Shown here in pieces: positions 25,740 through 34,224 of a DNA stretch of 64,000 bases. Positions within the stretch are counted from its first letter, which is position 1. The number at the start of each line of letters is the position of its first letter. The stretch is from an uncultured Lachnospiraceae bacterium. Its GTDB lineage: Bacteria > Bacillota > Clostridia > Lachnospirales > Lachnospiraceae. The notes beneath the pieces were generated by a model. It was not told where the DNA came from. It did not search any database and saw only the letters and a program-made list of their open reading frames with translations. The stretch is from contig CATOPL010000007.1 in the NCBI GenBank assembly GCA_951802115.1, forward strand, positions 86,435 through 150,434, read 5' to 3'. The position numbers and the translations under genes were made by a program.

Positions 25740-27830
25740 TTATTTTTCTTTGCAATCTTTTATAGAGAAACTGATTCTTCCCATTTTATCTTTCCCAAGA
25801 CATACAACTTTTATCTTATCTCCCAAAGTGAGTACATCTTCCACTCTGTTAATTCTTTCTTTGGCGATCTTCGAAATATGCACCATACCTTCTTTGCCTG
25901 GTGCAAACTCCAGAAATGCGCCGAACTCTTTGATGCTGACAACTTTTCCGACAAAAACCTGTCCTTCTTCAAAATCTGTAGTGATGATATGAATCATCTC
26001 TTTCGCCTTATCCATCATCACCTTATCCGTACCGCAGATCGACACCGCACCGTCATCATTAATATCTATCTTTACTCCGGTCTGCTCAATGATGGCATTG
26101 ATCGTCTTTCCTCTCTGTCCTACCACATCGCCGATTTTCTGCGGATCAATAGTCATCTGAATGATCTTCGGTGCATACGGCCCGACTTCCGCACGCGGTT
26201 CTGCAATCGCCGGCTTCATACAGGTATCCATAATGAACATCCTTGCCTCGCGACATCTTGTAATAGCGCCTTCCACAATCGCACGGGTCAGACCGTGAAT
26301 CTTGATATCCATCTGAATTGCCGTAATACCTCTGTCCGTACCCGTTACTTTAAAGTCCATATCTCCAAAGAAATCTTCCAGGCCCTGAATATCTGTAAGC
26401 AGCACAAAATCGTCGTCGCTGTCCCCGGTCACCAGGCCGCAGGAAATACCTGCTACCATTTTTTTAATCGGAACGCCCGCCGCCATCAGAGACATGCAGG
26501 ACGCACAGGTAGACGCCATAGAAGTAGAACCGTTCGACTCAAATGTCTCGGATACTGTACGAATCGTATACGGGAATTCTTCTTCGTTAGGAAGCACCGG
26601 AAGCAGCGCCCTCTCTGCCAGCGCTCCATGACCGATCTCACGACGTCCCGGCCCTCTGGACGGTTTTGTCTCACCCACCGAATAACTCGGGAAATTATAA
26701 TGATGCATGTAACGTTTGCTCACTTCATTCTCATCCAGTCCGTCGATTCTCTGCTGCTCGGACAATGGAGCCAGCGTACATACATTACAGATCTGAGTCT
26801 GTCCACGGGTAAACATAGCAGAGCCATGAACTCTCGGTATCAGATCCACCTCTGCCGCCAGTGGACGGATCTGCGTCAGCTCACGCCCATCCGGACGCCT
26901 GTGATCTTTTAAAATCATCTTACGAACCGTCTTTTTCTGATACTGATAGACAGCCTCGCCCAGAACTTCCAGCCATTCTTCCTTTTCCGCAAAAGCTTCT
27001 GTCAGCTTCTCTGTCAGCACACGGATATTCTCTTCCCTGGTCTGTTTGTCGTCAGTAAAGACTGCACGCTCCATTTCTTCCGGCGGAACGATCTCTTTGA
27101 TAGCTGTAAACAGTTCCTCCGGAACCGCACAGCTTGTATACTCATGTTTTGTTTTTCCAACCTCCGCCACAATCTTCTCAATGAAAGCAATCAGCTCCTG
27201 ATTGATACTGTGCGCCGTATAGATAGCCTCGATCATTCTGTCCTCAGGAACTTCATTTGCTCCCGCCTCGATCATCATGACTTTTTCCCTGGTAGACGCG
27301 ACGGTCAGATTCAGATCTCCGTTTTTCCACTGCTCCTGTGACGGGTTAATCACCAGTTCACCATCGATCATACCTACCTGCGTCATCGCACAGGGACCGT
27401 CAAAAGGAATATCGGAAATAGACGCTGCAATCGCGGATCCAAGCATCGCCACGATCTCCGGACGGCACTCCGGGTCCACGCTCATAACCATGTTGTTCAA
27501 AGTCACATCATTTCTGTAGTCTTTCGGGAAAAGAGGCCGCATAGGACGGTCGATTACCCTGGCAGTCAATACCGCATTTTCAGATGCTTTTCCCTCTCTT
27601 TTGTTAAATCCTCCCGGGATCTTCCCCACAGAGTATAACTTTTCCTCAAATTCCACACTCAGCGGAAAGAAATCAATCCCATCACGGGGTTTGTCCGATG
27701 AAGTTGCGGTAGATAATACAACCGTATCACCATAATGCATGAAAGCTGCACCGTTTGCCTGAGCCGCCACGCGGCCGATATCCACTCTTAAAGTTCTGCC
27801 CGCCAGCTCCATTGTATAACTTTTGTACAT
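25740..27830 (-). CDS. pnp: Polyribonucleotide nucleotidyltransferase (PNPase)
   Basis: Phosphorolytic 3'-5' exoribonuclease for mRNA turnover. Domains in order: two RNase PH domains separated by an all-helical linker (first with GGFNKREGKASE, second with FTRGQTQI and the catalytic block GDMDFKVTGTDRGITAIQMD), a KH domain (IGDVVGQRGKTINAI) and a C-terminal S1 domain (VGKVVSIKEFGAFLEF). Length 696 aa is standard. AAGGAGAT lies about 8 bases before the ATG. It follows rpsO in the conserved rpsO-pnp order. The 338-base spacer between them carries two large hairpins, one of which may be a processing site. Confidence 0.98.
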   Translation of the reverse strand: MYKSYTMELAGRTLRVDIGRVAAQANGAAFMHYGDTVVLSTATSSDKPRDGIDFFPLSVEFEEKLYSVGKIPGGFNKREGKASENAVLTARVIDRPMRPLFPKDYRNDVTLNNMVMSVDPECRPEIVAMLGSAIAASISDIPFDGPCAMTQVGMIDGELVINPSQEQWKNGDLNLTVASTREKVMMIEAGANEVPEDRMIEAIYTAHSINQELIAFIEKIVAEVGKTKHEYTSCAVPEELFTAIKEIVPPEEMERAVFTDDKQTREENIRVLTEKLTEAFAEKEEWLEVLGEAVYQYQKKTVRKMILKDHRRPDGRELTQIRPLAAEVDLIPRVHGSAMFTRGQTQICNVCTLAPLSEQQRIDGLDENEVSKRYMHHYNFPSYSVGETKPSRGPGRREIGHGALAERALLPVLPNEEEFPYTIRTVSETFESNGSTSMASTCASCMSLMAAGVPIKKMVAGISCGLVTGDSDDDFVLLTDIQGLEDFFGDMDFKVTGTDRGITAIQMDIKIHGLTRAIVEGAITRCREARMFIMDTCMKPAIAEPRAEVGPYAPKIIQMTIDPQKIGDVVGQRGKTINAIIEQTGVKIDINDDGAVSICGTDKVMMDKAKEMIHIITTDFEEGQVFVGKVVSIKEFGAFLEFAPGKEGMVHISKIAKERINRVEDVLTLGDKIKVVCLGKDKMGRISFSIKDCKEK

Positions 27831-27903
27831 AAACTGTATCTCCTTTCTATTCCATATTGAATATCAACGATTCAACAAGTATACTTTCCTGTCAGCAGAA
27901 GAT

Positions 27904-27956
27904 ACCGAAACTACTGAAAAACACAAACTGAATTTGTGCTTTTCAGTGGTCTCGGT
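27904..27956 (-). ncRNA. Long stem-loop in the pnp leader
   Basis: Two 24-base arms (27904-27927 and 27933-27956) pair with only three or four mismatches around a 5-base loop; the core is ACTGAAAA/TTTTCAGT plus CACAAA/TTTGTG. It is in the rpsO-pnp spacer, about 75 bases before the pnp start, and has no T-run. The position matches the leader hairpin that RNase III cleaves for pnp autoregulation in enterobacteria. Confidence 0.6.
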
Positions 27957-28023
27957 GCCTGTCTCCTGCAAAAAAACAACTTCACAGGCAGAGAACCGAT
28001 CCGGCACCCTGCCTCACGAAAGA

Positions 28024-28165
28024 AGCTGCCGCAAAATGCAGTCCTGCCCCTGTGACCAGCGGTTAAACGAACGGTTTCAGGCAGATAAAACTACTTTTCA
28101 GTCCGCTCCGGCTCATCCGATGCTGCTGATCACAGGGGCGGAATCATATCTTGCAACAGCCCCGA
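28024..28165 (-). terminator. Two-stem cruciform terminator-like element after rpsO
   Basis: In rpsO orientation: outer arm GGGGCTGTTGCAA, inner arm GCCCCTGTGATCAGC (28125-28139), a 64-base interior, inner partner GCTGGTCACAGGGGC (28046-28060) and outer partner TTGCGGCAGC followed by TTCTTTC. A closely related element occurs after the cohesin-like gene at 35843. Confidence 0.6.
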
Positions 28166-28168
28166 TTA

Positions 28169-28435
28169 TTATTTTCTCAGACCTAATCTGGCAATCAGAG
28201 TACGGTATCTTTCAATATCCGTTTTCTTCAGATATGCCAGCATACCACGTCTTTGACCTACCATTTTCAGAAGACCTCTTCTGGAATGATGATCTTTCTT
28301 ATTCTCTTTCAGATGCTCTGTAAGTTCCTGAATTCTTGCAGTCAGGATCGCCACCTGTACTTCCGGCGAACCAGTGTCGCCCTCACTGCGGCCATATTCT
28401 GCAATAATCGCCTGTTTCTTTTCCTTTGAAATCAT
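28169..28435 (-). CDS. rpsO: 30S ribosomal protein S15
   Basis: Primary 16S rRNA-binding protein of the small-subunit platform. The 88-aa protein has the full family pattern: [40 protein letters not shown] and the [16 protein letters not shown] block. AGGAGG stands before the ATG at 28435; the open frame continues upstream but without family similarity. It precedes pnp as in most bacteria. Confidence 0.98.
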   Translation of the reverse strand: MISKEKKQAIIAEYGRSEGDTGSPEVQVAILTARIQELTEHLKENKKDHHSRRGLLKMVGQRRGMLAYLKKTDIERYRTLIARLGLRK

Positions 28436-28526
28436 GATATTTCCTCCTTGTTTTTTCAAATCACCTGCCATCAAGGGTCGGTCGGAGTATCCGGACTCTG
28501 AACGGCGGTTAAAATCATACCTTCAC

Positions 28527-28555
28527 ACTGTAGCACATATAAGACGCTTTGTAAA
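28527..28555 (-). promoter_or_regulatory. rpsO promoter
   Basis: On the minus strand TTTACA, 17 bases, TACAGT. The leader before rpsO would be about 85 bases, long enough for S15 autoregulatory structure, though no specific fold was recognised. Confidence 0.55.
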
Positions 28556-28601
28556 GGGATTTTTCATTGTCTTTTATTTGATTTAACCTCTGATTCTCCG
28601 C

Positions 28602-29543
28602 TCAGGAAAGTAAAGCAGAGCTTTCAGGCTGAACCGCTTTTCGAATCGCCCGCGCCATCACTTCAGCCGCAAGTGTCCCTGCCATATTGATATCTGCTTC
28701 TACAGTTCCCAGTGAGGCCGCATAAATTGTATCGCCATCTGCCATTGTTCCCACGGGCCTAATGCAGCGGGCATATGCGTTTCGGGTCATGGACGCAATT
28801 TTATTCATCTCAGCTTTGGAAAATCTTCCGTTTGTAATGACAGCCCCTATGGTTGTATTACTGTTGAACAGATTTTTTCTCTGACTGATTTTATATATTT
28901 CCTGAGAGGTATCTGCAAAACCCTGTCCGTCTGCGGAACGAAGTCCCGCAATCTTCCGTCCGTTTTCAGGATCATAAATATCTCCCAGCGCATTGACCAC
29001 AACAACCGCCGCCATCTGAAGCTCCCCCACAGCCGCCGCATAAATTCCAAGTCCCGCCTTCATCGAACGTTCCATTCCATAAAGTTTCCCTACCGTTGCC
29101 CCGGTTCCGCCGCCTATGCATCCGGAAAACGGCTGATTTTTTTCTGCATCTGTGCAGGCTTTGTATCCCATCGCTGCATCCGGACGGATATCCGCCCTTC
29201 CGACTCCAAGATCATAGATGCAGGACTGACAGACCAGCGGCACTTTTGCGTATCCGGTTTCGAATCCTGCTCCGTGTTCTTCCAGATAACGCATTACGCC
29301 GTCTCCTGCCGCCAGACCAAAAGCAGAACCGCCCGACAGTACGATAGCATTGATAGGATTGTCAGCAGTAACCGGAGAGGTCAGCGGCGTTTCTCTGGAA
29401 GCCGGACCTCCGCCGCTGATGTCGGCACCGACCTTTGCCCCCTGATCAAAAAGAATAACCGTAACTCCGGTTCTGGCTTCCACGTTCTGTGCATTTCCGA
29501 TCCGGATACCCTCTATCTCCGTTATGGATATTTCCTTCAGCAA
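28602..29543 (-). CDS. S58/P1-family peptidase (DmpA/BapA-like aminopeptidase)
   Basis: N-terminal nucleophile hydrolase that cleaves itself into two chains. Family blocks: VGADISGGGPASRET, NAIVLSGGSAFGLAAGDGV and the cleavage and nucleophile site FNSNTTIGAVITNGRFSK. The predicted 313-aa protein starts with TTG at 29543, because AGGAGG lies exactly 7 bases before it and the codons upstream merely translate that ribosome site; an ATG at 29573 is the alternative. No signal peptide is seen. Members release N-terminal or beta-amino acids from peptides; the substrate here is unknown. It stands alone between rpsO and the ECF S-component gene. Confidence 0.9.
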   Translation of the reverse strand: MLKEISITEIEGIRIGNAQNVEARTGVTVILFDQGAKVGADISGGGPASRETPLTSPVTADNPINAIVLSGGSAFGLAAGDGVMRYLEEHGAGFETGYAKVPLVCQSCIYDLGVGRADIRPDAAMGYKACTDAEKNQPFSGCIGGGTGATVGKLYGMERSMKAGLGIYAAAVGELQMAAVVVVNALGDIYDPENGRKIAGLRSADGQGFADTSQEIYKISQRKNLFNSNTTIGAVITNGRFSKAEMNKIASMTRNAYARCIRPVGTMADGDTIYAASLGTVEADINMAGTLAAEVMARAIRKAVQPESSALLS

Positions 29544-29700
29544 TTTTTTTCCTCCTATTTTATAGTTCCGCATCCGTCCGCGGAATGCGTTTTTCCCTGG
29601 AAACATTCCCGACTGCTTCCTCATCCGGGAATCTTTCCCGCATTCCTCGCACGGATACTGTTTTTTTATATTCCGGCTTCGGTTCTCACGGATATCGGCT

Positions 29701-30306
29701 TTATGCCATTTTCAGAGCTATTCCGAGAGTCCTGGAAACGGCGCTTGCAATCAGAAAGCAGACACCCGCCTCGATCAGACCCTGCACTCCCACAAATGCC
29801 ACAACAAACATAAAAGGATTCGATACCCCAAGAGCTGATACAAATCCCTGAATGTAATCTGTCCGATAGAAAATCAAAACGACAGCGCTCATAAAAAATA
29901 GCGTATTTAAAAGCGGACATGCCAGACTCGCCGCAAAATATGCCCTGTTTCTGGACACTTTTTGCACTGCCTGAAATATCAGGCCGCAGAACAGTCCCTC
30001 CAGAACACGGGGAACAATACACGTAAATGTAGTTCCCACCGGATTAATACTCAGGAGCATGGAACCAAACGATCCGCCCATAAAACATTGAATCAGACTG
30101 GTAATTCCAAATGCCAGACCACAGACGGCTCCTCCTTTGGGACCCAGGATAATCGCCCCAACCGCCACCGGAACCGTCAGAAATGTGATTGAGATCCCCG
30201 GCGTTCGAAAATAACCAAGCGGAGTAAACGCCATCAGAAAGATAATGGCGGCCATCAGAGCCAGTTCCACCATATAACGTGTACCTTGTGTTGTTTTGCT
30301 TTTCAT
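29701..30306 (-). CDS. ECF transporter S component (vitamin uptake, substrate unknown)
   Basis: Membrane substrate-binding subunit of an energy-coupling-factor importer, which works with shared EcfA, EcfA' and EcfT proteins not encoded here. About six hydrophobic segments over 201 aa. The pattern LALMAAIIFLMAFTPLGYF followed by ITFLTVPVAVGAIILGPKGG is typical of the ECF S-component family; the N-terminal alanine-rich helix contacts EcfT. The leader shows no riboswitch I can name, so the vitamin cannot be deduced; pantothenate-type transporters are the closest in pattern, with low confidence. Confidence 0.85.
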   Translation of the reverse strand: MKSKTTQGTRYMVELALMAAIIFLMAFTPLGYFRTPGISITFLTVPVAVGAIILGPKGGAVCGLAFGITSLIQCFMGGSFGSMLLSINPVGTTFTCIVPRVLEGLFCGLIFQAVQKVSRNRAYFAASLACPLLNTLFFMSAVVLIFYRTDYIQGFVSALGVSNPFMFVVAFVGVQGLIEAGVCFLIASAVSRTLGIALKMA

Positions 30307-30749
30307 TCTTTTCTCCTTCTTCGTCTGATAAAACGGCGCATACCGCGTCCCCTGTCTTTCAGCACTTTTTATTGTGGGGAAATGACCAAAAGTAAATAAA
30401 ATCAGCTGTCTGCTGAAGGTATGGTCTTGAATGAACAGAATTCGTAAGAGTATCAGAAATGATCCGCCAGGAGGCAGAGATCAGACCTATATGGTAAAAG
30501 GTTGCCGCCGTAAAGGTCAGCACTTTTTCATATATTGTTTATAACTGTGCGCAGATATGCACACAAACCAGCTGTTTTCCCAAACAGAAAACGATTTTGG
30601 CAAAACAACAGATCAAGACGCACCGGATGCACACCGGTTGGCGCCGGATAACTGTTTTTCTGCAACAGCGACATATGATACATTTTCCTTCGAATAATGT
30701 TCTTCTATACTATAACATAAAATTTCAGAAGCGCAAGCAGATTTTCCAT

Positions 30750-30778
30750 TGACTTTCTCAAATTTCCATGTTACTATT
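30750..30778 (+). promoter_or_regulatory. sdpRI promoter
   Basis: TTGACT, 17 bases, TACTAT, ending 52 bases before the sdpR start codon. Confidence 0.7.
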
Positions 30779-30787
30779 CATTTAGAC

Positions 30788-30807
30788 ATTTAGAAAATCA
30801 TCTAAAT
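30788..30807 (+). promoter_or_regulatory. Dyad operator for the ArsR/SdpR-type repressor
   Basis: ATTTAGA, 6 bases, TCTAAAT: a perfect 7-6-7 dyad immediately downstream of the -10. A further ATTTAGA half site overlaps the -10 end. The position suits autorepression by SdpR. Confidence 0.65.
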
Positions 30808-30830
30808 AAATTACAGAAAAGAGAGGTACT

Positions 30831-31124
30831 ATGGGATTTCAGGACAGCTTTAAAGCTCTGTCAGACCCCACGCGTCGGGAAATTCTGCATCTGCTGCGAA
30901 CAGGCCCCGCATCTGCCGGAGAACTTTTGAAACATTTTTCCATTACCGGTGCATCCCTTTCACATCATCTGTCCGTTCTGAAATACGCCGGGCTGATCGA
31001 TGATGAAAAAAAGGGGAAATATATTTTCTATACTCTGAATACAACTGTACTGGATGATATCCTGAACTGGATGATGTCCCTGAAAGGGACCGAGAAAGGA
31101 GAATCCAACCATGAAAAACCGTAA
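30831..31124 (+). CDS. sdpR: ArsR-family repressor, SdpR-like autorepressor
   Basis: Small winged-helix DNA-binding protein (97 aa) with FKALSDPTRREILHLLRTGP, recognition helix region TGASLSHHLSVLKYAGLI and wing KKGKYIFYTLN. There are no metal-binding cysteines, so it is not a metal sensor. It overlaps the following sdpI gene by 14 bases, which is the known sdpR-sdpI arrangement, where SdpI binds SdpR at the membrane to relieve repression when the toxin is present. The GAGAGG site precedes the ATG. A dyad operator lies between promoter and gene. Confidence 0.92.
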   Translation: MGFQDSFKALSDPTRREILHLLRTGPASAGELLKHFSITGASLSHHLSVLKYAGLIDDEKKGKYIFYTLNTTVLDDILNWMMSLKGTEKGESNHEKP

Positions 31125-31761
31125 GATGCGCATAATTACTTACCTGATTGCATTCGCAGGCATCCTGCTGGCAGCCGCACTCTATCCGCTGCTTCCTGAG
31201 CAGATTCCCACTCACTGGAACAGCGACGGAACCATCACCTACAGCGGCAAAGCCACGATATTTATCACCTCCGGCATGGGAGTTTTGCTGGCGGTTCTTT
31301 TTGATATTCTCCCCAAGATTGATCCCCGCAGAAACAACTATCAGAAATTCGGCAGCTACTATGACCTGTTCTGTATTCTGATACAGATTTTCCTGCTGCT
31401 TGTAAACGGAATTACTTTGACAGAAGCGCTGCGGCCAGGCACTCTGTCCGTCCCCATGACCATCATGCTGGGGATTGGCTTATTATTTCTGCTGACCGGA
31501 AATATGATGCCCAAATTTAAAAGCAATTTCTACATGGGCATTAAAACTCCATGGACGATCTCCAGCGAGGAAGTCTGGCGCAAGACACACCGCCTGGGCG
31601 GTAAATGTTTTGTTCTGGCAGGTATTTTCAATATCATCTGCGCATTTCTGCCTTCTACGACCGCAGTTTTTCACGGAACAATCATTGTCATTCTGATTAC
31701 CTGCCTGATTCCATCAGTCATGTCCTTTATCTGGTGGAGACAGGAACAAAAAGGCAGTTAA
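31111..31761 (+). CDS. sdpI: SdpI-family membrane protein (immunity/signal transducer)
   Basis: Six hydrophobic segments over 216 aa. The N-terminal DUF1648-type block reads PEQIPTHWNSDG, and the SdpI signature is FYMGIKTPWTISSEEVWRKTH followed by GGKCFVLAGI. In Bacillus subtilis SdpI gives immunity to the SdpC killing peptide and sequesters SdpR. No sdpC-like toxin gene is near, so here it may protect against peptides from other cells or sense envelope stress. Its stop codon overlaps the stop of the converging SseB-like gene within TTAA. Confidence 0.92.
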   Translation: MKNRKMRIITYLIAFAGILLAAALYPLLPEQIPTHWNSDGTITYSGKATIFITSGMGVLLAVLFDILPKIDPRRNNYQKFGSYYDLFCILIQIFLLLVNGITLTEALRPGTLSVPMTIMLGIGLLFLLTGNMMPKFKSNFYMGIKTPWTISSEEVWRKTHRLGGKCFVLAGIFNIICAFLPSTTAVFHGTIIVILITCLIPSVMSFIWWRQEQKGS

Positions 31762-32711
31762 ACGGCATCCGACGTGTTTGAATCTGGATTCACGCTGACT
31801 CCGAATCTTTCCAGAATCCGCGGGATCATTTCTCTTGTAATCGGCAGAGAGAATCCCAGCGGATTTATCATATATGCCTTCGCATCTTTTACCCAGAATT
31901 TGCTGATTTCCTGAAACGGCACCTGGATCGGCCGCAGATTCTTTTTACCCTGAGAGTATTTTTGGAACTCCCACAAATCTGTAAATACCGGAAAAAAGAC
32001 ATCGCCGTTTTGATGCTTCAGATAAGGCAGCCGACATTGTTTCAAATCAATCTTCTGTTCCTTCTCCTGCCCTTCAGGCGGCAGTACGGCCAAAAACAGC
32101 CTGGATTTTATCAGATTGGAAGAAAATTCTTCATCCAGCGCCTGCAGATTTTTCATATCGACATATTCTTTCTTTCTGCGCGCCTCCTGCATCAAATACA
32201 ATCCGGTAAGCTGAAGCGTCGGCTGATACATCGTGTTTCCGTCCATCTTCTTTCTGAACTCTTCCGGAAGCAACTCTGCAAGCTCCAGCGACTGCTCATC
32301 TCTCCCTGCCGGTTTATAGCGCACCGCATTCACACCAATAAAAGGCAGCCAGCTCAACTGCTGCCGGACCTGATTCAAATACAGCCTGCGTTTCTCCCCG
32401 TCCGGCTGATCCGGCTTTACGGGAACCTGTACTTCCACCGTCTTCAGCTCCCGGACTACTACCCGAATACCTTTTTCTCCCAGCTCTTTTTCAGCGGTTT
32501 CAGCCTCCTCTTTTTTCTGGTACAGACGGATCTGGTCGTTAAAGTTTTCCTCCTCGCATTCCACAAACGGCATGTTGGTCAAAGGGGAATAAAGGATACA
32601 CGCTTCCTTCAGATTATGAACCTCTGCAACTGTCTTCTCACCCGTCACTTTTGGATTTTCCTCTTTTTTCTCTTCCGGATAAACGTCCGGATTTTTGTTT
32701 TCTATCGGCAT
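31758..32711 (-). CDS. SseB-family protein
   Basis: Cytoplasmic 317-aa protein. The C-terminal half matches the SseB N-terminal domain pattern: FFPVFTDLWEFQKYSQG followed by AYMINPLGFSLPITREMIPRI. The N-terminal part is charged and repeats a similar layout (ILYSPLTNMPFVECEEENFNDQ), suggesting a second, diverged module. SseB proteins have no well-established biochemical role; the family includes a putative enhanced-serine-sensitivity protein. A strong AGGAGG precedes the ATG. It is possibly co-transcribed with the cupin gene upstream (gap 37 bases) and overlaps sdpI at the stop codons. Confidence 0.75.
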   Translation of the reverse strand: MPIENKNPDVYPEEKKEENPKVTGEKTVAEVHNLKEACILYSPLTNMPFVECEEENFNDQIRLYQKKEEAETAEKELGEKGIRVVVRELKTVEVQVPVKPDQPDGEKRRLYLNQVRQQLSWLPFIGVNAVRYKPAGRDEQSLELAELLPEEFRKKMDGNTMYQPTLQLTGLYLMQEARRKKEYVDMKNLQALDEEFSSNLIKSRLFLAVLPPEGQEKEQKIDLKQCRLPYLKHQNGDVFFPVFTDLWEFQKYSQGKKNLRPIQVPFQEISKFWVKDAKAYMINPLGFSLPITREMIPRILERFGVSVNPDSNTSDAV

Positions 32712-32748
32712 AACTTATCTCCTCCTGTCTGAAGCCCCGAGCATGTTT

Positions 32749-33090
32749 CTACTCATTGTAAACCAGCGCCATCATAACCAGCTCTTCATCTGAATCATTT
32801 TCAAATCCATGGCTCTGTCCGCACTCAATCAGACACACATCATCCGGTCCTACAGGAATCCGTTTCTTATCGTGATCGATAAATACCCCATGCCCGGAAA
32901 TAACATAATACGGCTCTGTCTCCCCAATATGCTCATGATAGCCAATGCTGCTGTGCGGCTCCATTCTGACCAGCGCATACAGTCTGCCATGCCCGTTCAG
33001 TTCCTCCGGCTTCAGAATATGGTGCATTTCCAGTTTCCCGGCGCCGCCGCGAAGCCCATCCACTACCTTAATCTCTGCTTTACGTACCAT
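32749..33090 (-). CDS. Small cupin-domain protein
   Basis: A 113-aa single-domain cupin. The metal-binding motif 1 is visible as GYHEHIGETEPYYVISGHG (histidines and glutamate correctly spaced), with motif 2 ending in CGQSHGFEN. AGGAG lies 9 bases before the ATG at 33090; a longer frame upstream covers the promoter and is not coding. Function unknown: such proteins bind a metal and may be isomerases, dioxygenases or sensors. It heads a short unit with the SseB-like gene. Confidence 0.85.
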   Translation of the reverse strand: MVRKAEIKVVDGLRGGAGKLEMHHILKPEELNGHGRLYALVRMEPHSSIGYHEHIGETEPYYVISGHGVFIDHDKKRIPVGPDDVCLIECGQSHGFENDSDEELVMMALVYNE

Positions 33091-33144
33091 AATTTTCATC
33101 TCCTCAATTCTGCAGTCCTGTATCTGCGGTTTTGTCGCACTATC

Positions 33145-33173
33145 ATTATAATATGCTTCTTTCCCTAATTCAA
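33145..33173 (-). promoter_or_regulatory. Promoter of the cupin gene
   Basis: On the minus strand TTGAAT, 17 bases, perfect TATAAT, about 55 bases before the start codon. Confidence 0.7.
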
Positions 33174-33286
33174 TCAAAATTTATGATGGTGTCCCGTGCT
33201 GAAATTACTTTTTGCCGGCTGTACAGCACACTTTGCAGGAGACTGGTTCCAATGAACGCGCCAGACTGCAGAATATGGTCCGAAGA

Positions 33287-34201
33287 TCAGAGCGAACCAT
33301 TCTCCTGAGATACAACCGCATGTTCCAGAAGCCAGTCTGCCCAGGCAGTATAATATTTCCCCAGCACATGAGCATGATCCATTGTATATTCTTCCCCCAG
33401 GCTTCCGCTCTCATCATCAAAAAGCTCATTAATATCCAGATAAAACATCCTGCGTCCATCCGCCATCTGTTCTATCGCCTGATTAAATCGATTAATATTT
33501 TCATTTGTATAAATCTGGGACTCTTCTGACTTTTTCCCGGTAATATGCAGATTCGCTTCCAGATAAATCACAGCCTTCGGCTGCAGTTCCCTGATTTTGT
33601 CCAGCAGCTGTGTATACCTGGACACCGTGCGCGTAAAATCATATCCAAGTTCATTGATTCCAAGCATCAGATAGATCTTTCCGAATTTTCGTTCCCGAAG
33701 CACGGCCTCCAGCTGCTTTTTTTCTCCGGACGTAACTGCAAATTCTTTTTCAAATATTTTGTAGACATTCATGCCGGAATCTGCCACAACCTCTGCGCTT
33801 CCCAGATTCCCGTATTCATGAAGACCGACTGTCCGGGAATCTCCAATAAACAAAGCATCGTCAAAATAGGATGAATCCGCTGTGTAAAACACCTGCTCTC
33901 CCGCCATCTCTCCTTCCTGGTCAGGCACAGATTCCGAATCCTGTTTTTCCTCCGCAGACAAAAGATGCAACTTCTTTTCGTCCATACTTTCTACTGCTGC
34001 AGATTCCATGATATCTGTTTCTGCCGTATGTTCCGCCTCTGCCTGTACCTGGTTAATCAATACCGGTACAGGCACATGCAGCGCAATCTGATTTCCTTCC
34101 TTCTGAATGATACCGGATACCCAGCCAGCCGCCCCCAGGATCATACTGGCTGCCAGAAACACCGTAAAAGAATATCTTTTTCTATTTCTTCTCTTCATCA
34201 T
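33287..34201 (-). CDS. Membrane-anchored SGNH/GDSL-type hydrolase
   Basis: Residues about 9-32 form a signal anchor (FTVFLAASMILGAAGWVSGI), followed by an acidic tether to about 105. The SGNH domain starts with ALFIGDSRTVGLHEYG (block I serine in GDSR), then a glycine block and LGINELGYD, and ends with the catalytic D-H pair in DHAHVLGKYY. Length 304 aa. It begins 23 bases after the MBOAT gene, in the same unit. Pairs of a membrane O-acyltransferase and an extracytoplasmic SGNH protein transfer acetyl groups to surface polysaccharides, so an O-acetylation role is likely. Confidence 0.88.
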   Translation of the reverse strand: MMKRRNRKRYSFTVFLAASMILGAAGWVSGIIQKEGNQIALHVPVPVLINQVQAEAEHTAETDIMESAAVESMDEKKLHLLSAEEKQDSESVPDQEGEMAGEQVFYTADSSYFDDALFIGDSRTVGLHEYGNLGSAEVVADSGMNVYKIFEKEFAVTSGEKKQLEAVLRERKFGKIYLMLGINELGYDFTRTVSRYTQLLDKIRELQPKAVIYLEANLHITGKKSEESQIYTNENINRFNQAIEQMADGRRMFYLDINELFDDESGSLGEEYTMDHAHVLGKYYTAWADWLLEHAVVSQENGSL

Positions 34202-34224
34202 TATTTTCCTCTTTAAGATGTATT

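Larger units (their letters stand above)
30307..30830. other. 524-base gene-free divergent region
   Basis: It separates the ECF S-component gene from sdpR. The right end holds the sdpR promoter and operator. The left part would be the ECF gene leader: a candidate minus-strand promoter (TTTGTG, 18 bases, TATAAA) lies near 30535-30565, next to a TGTGC/GCACA dyad. No known riboswitch pattern and no credible small gene was found. Confidence 0.5.

Noticed and set aside
25707..26912. A 401-codon open frame opposite the 3' half of pnp
   Set aside because: Antisense shadow of a highly conserved gene; no motif, no ribosome site and odd composition.
30307..30560. Riboswitch in the leader of the ECF S-component gene
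   Set aside because: The sequence was read for FMN, TPP, THF and preQ1 core motifs and none was found.
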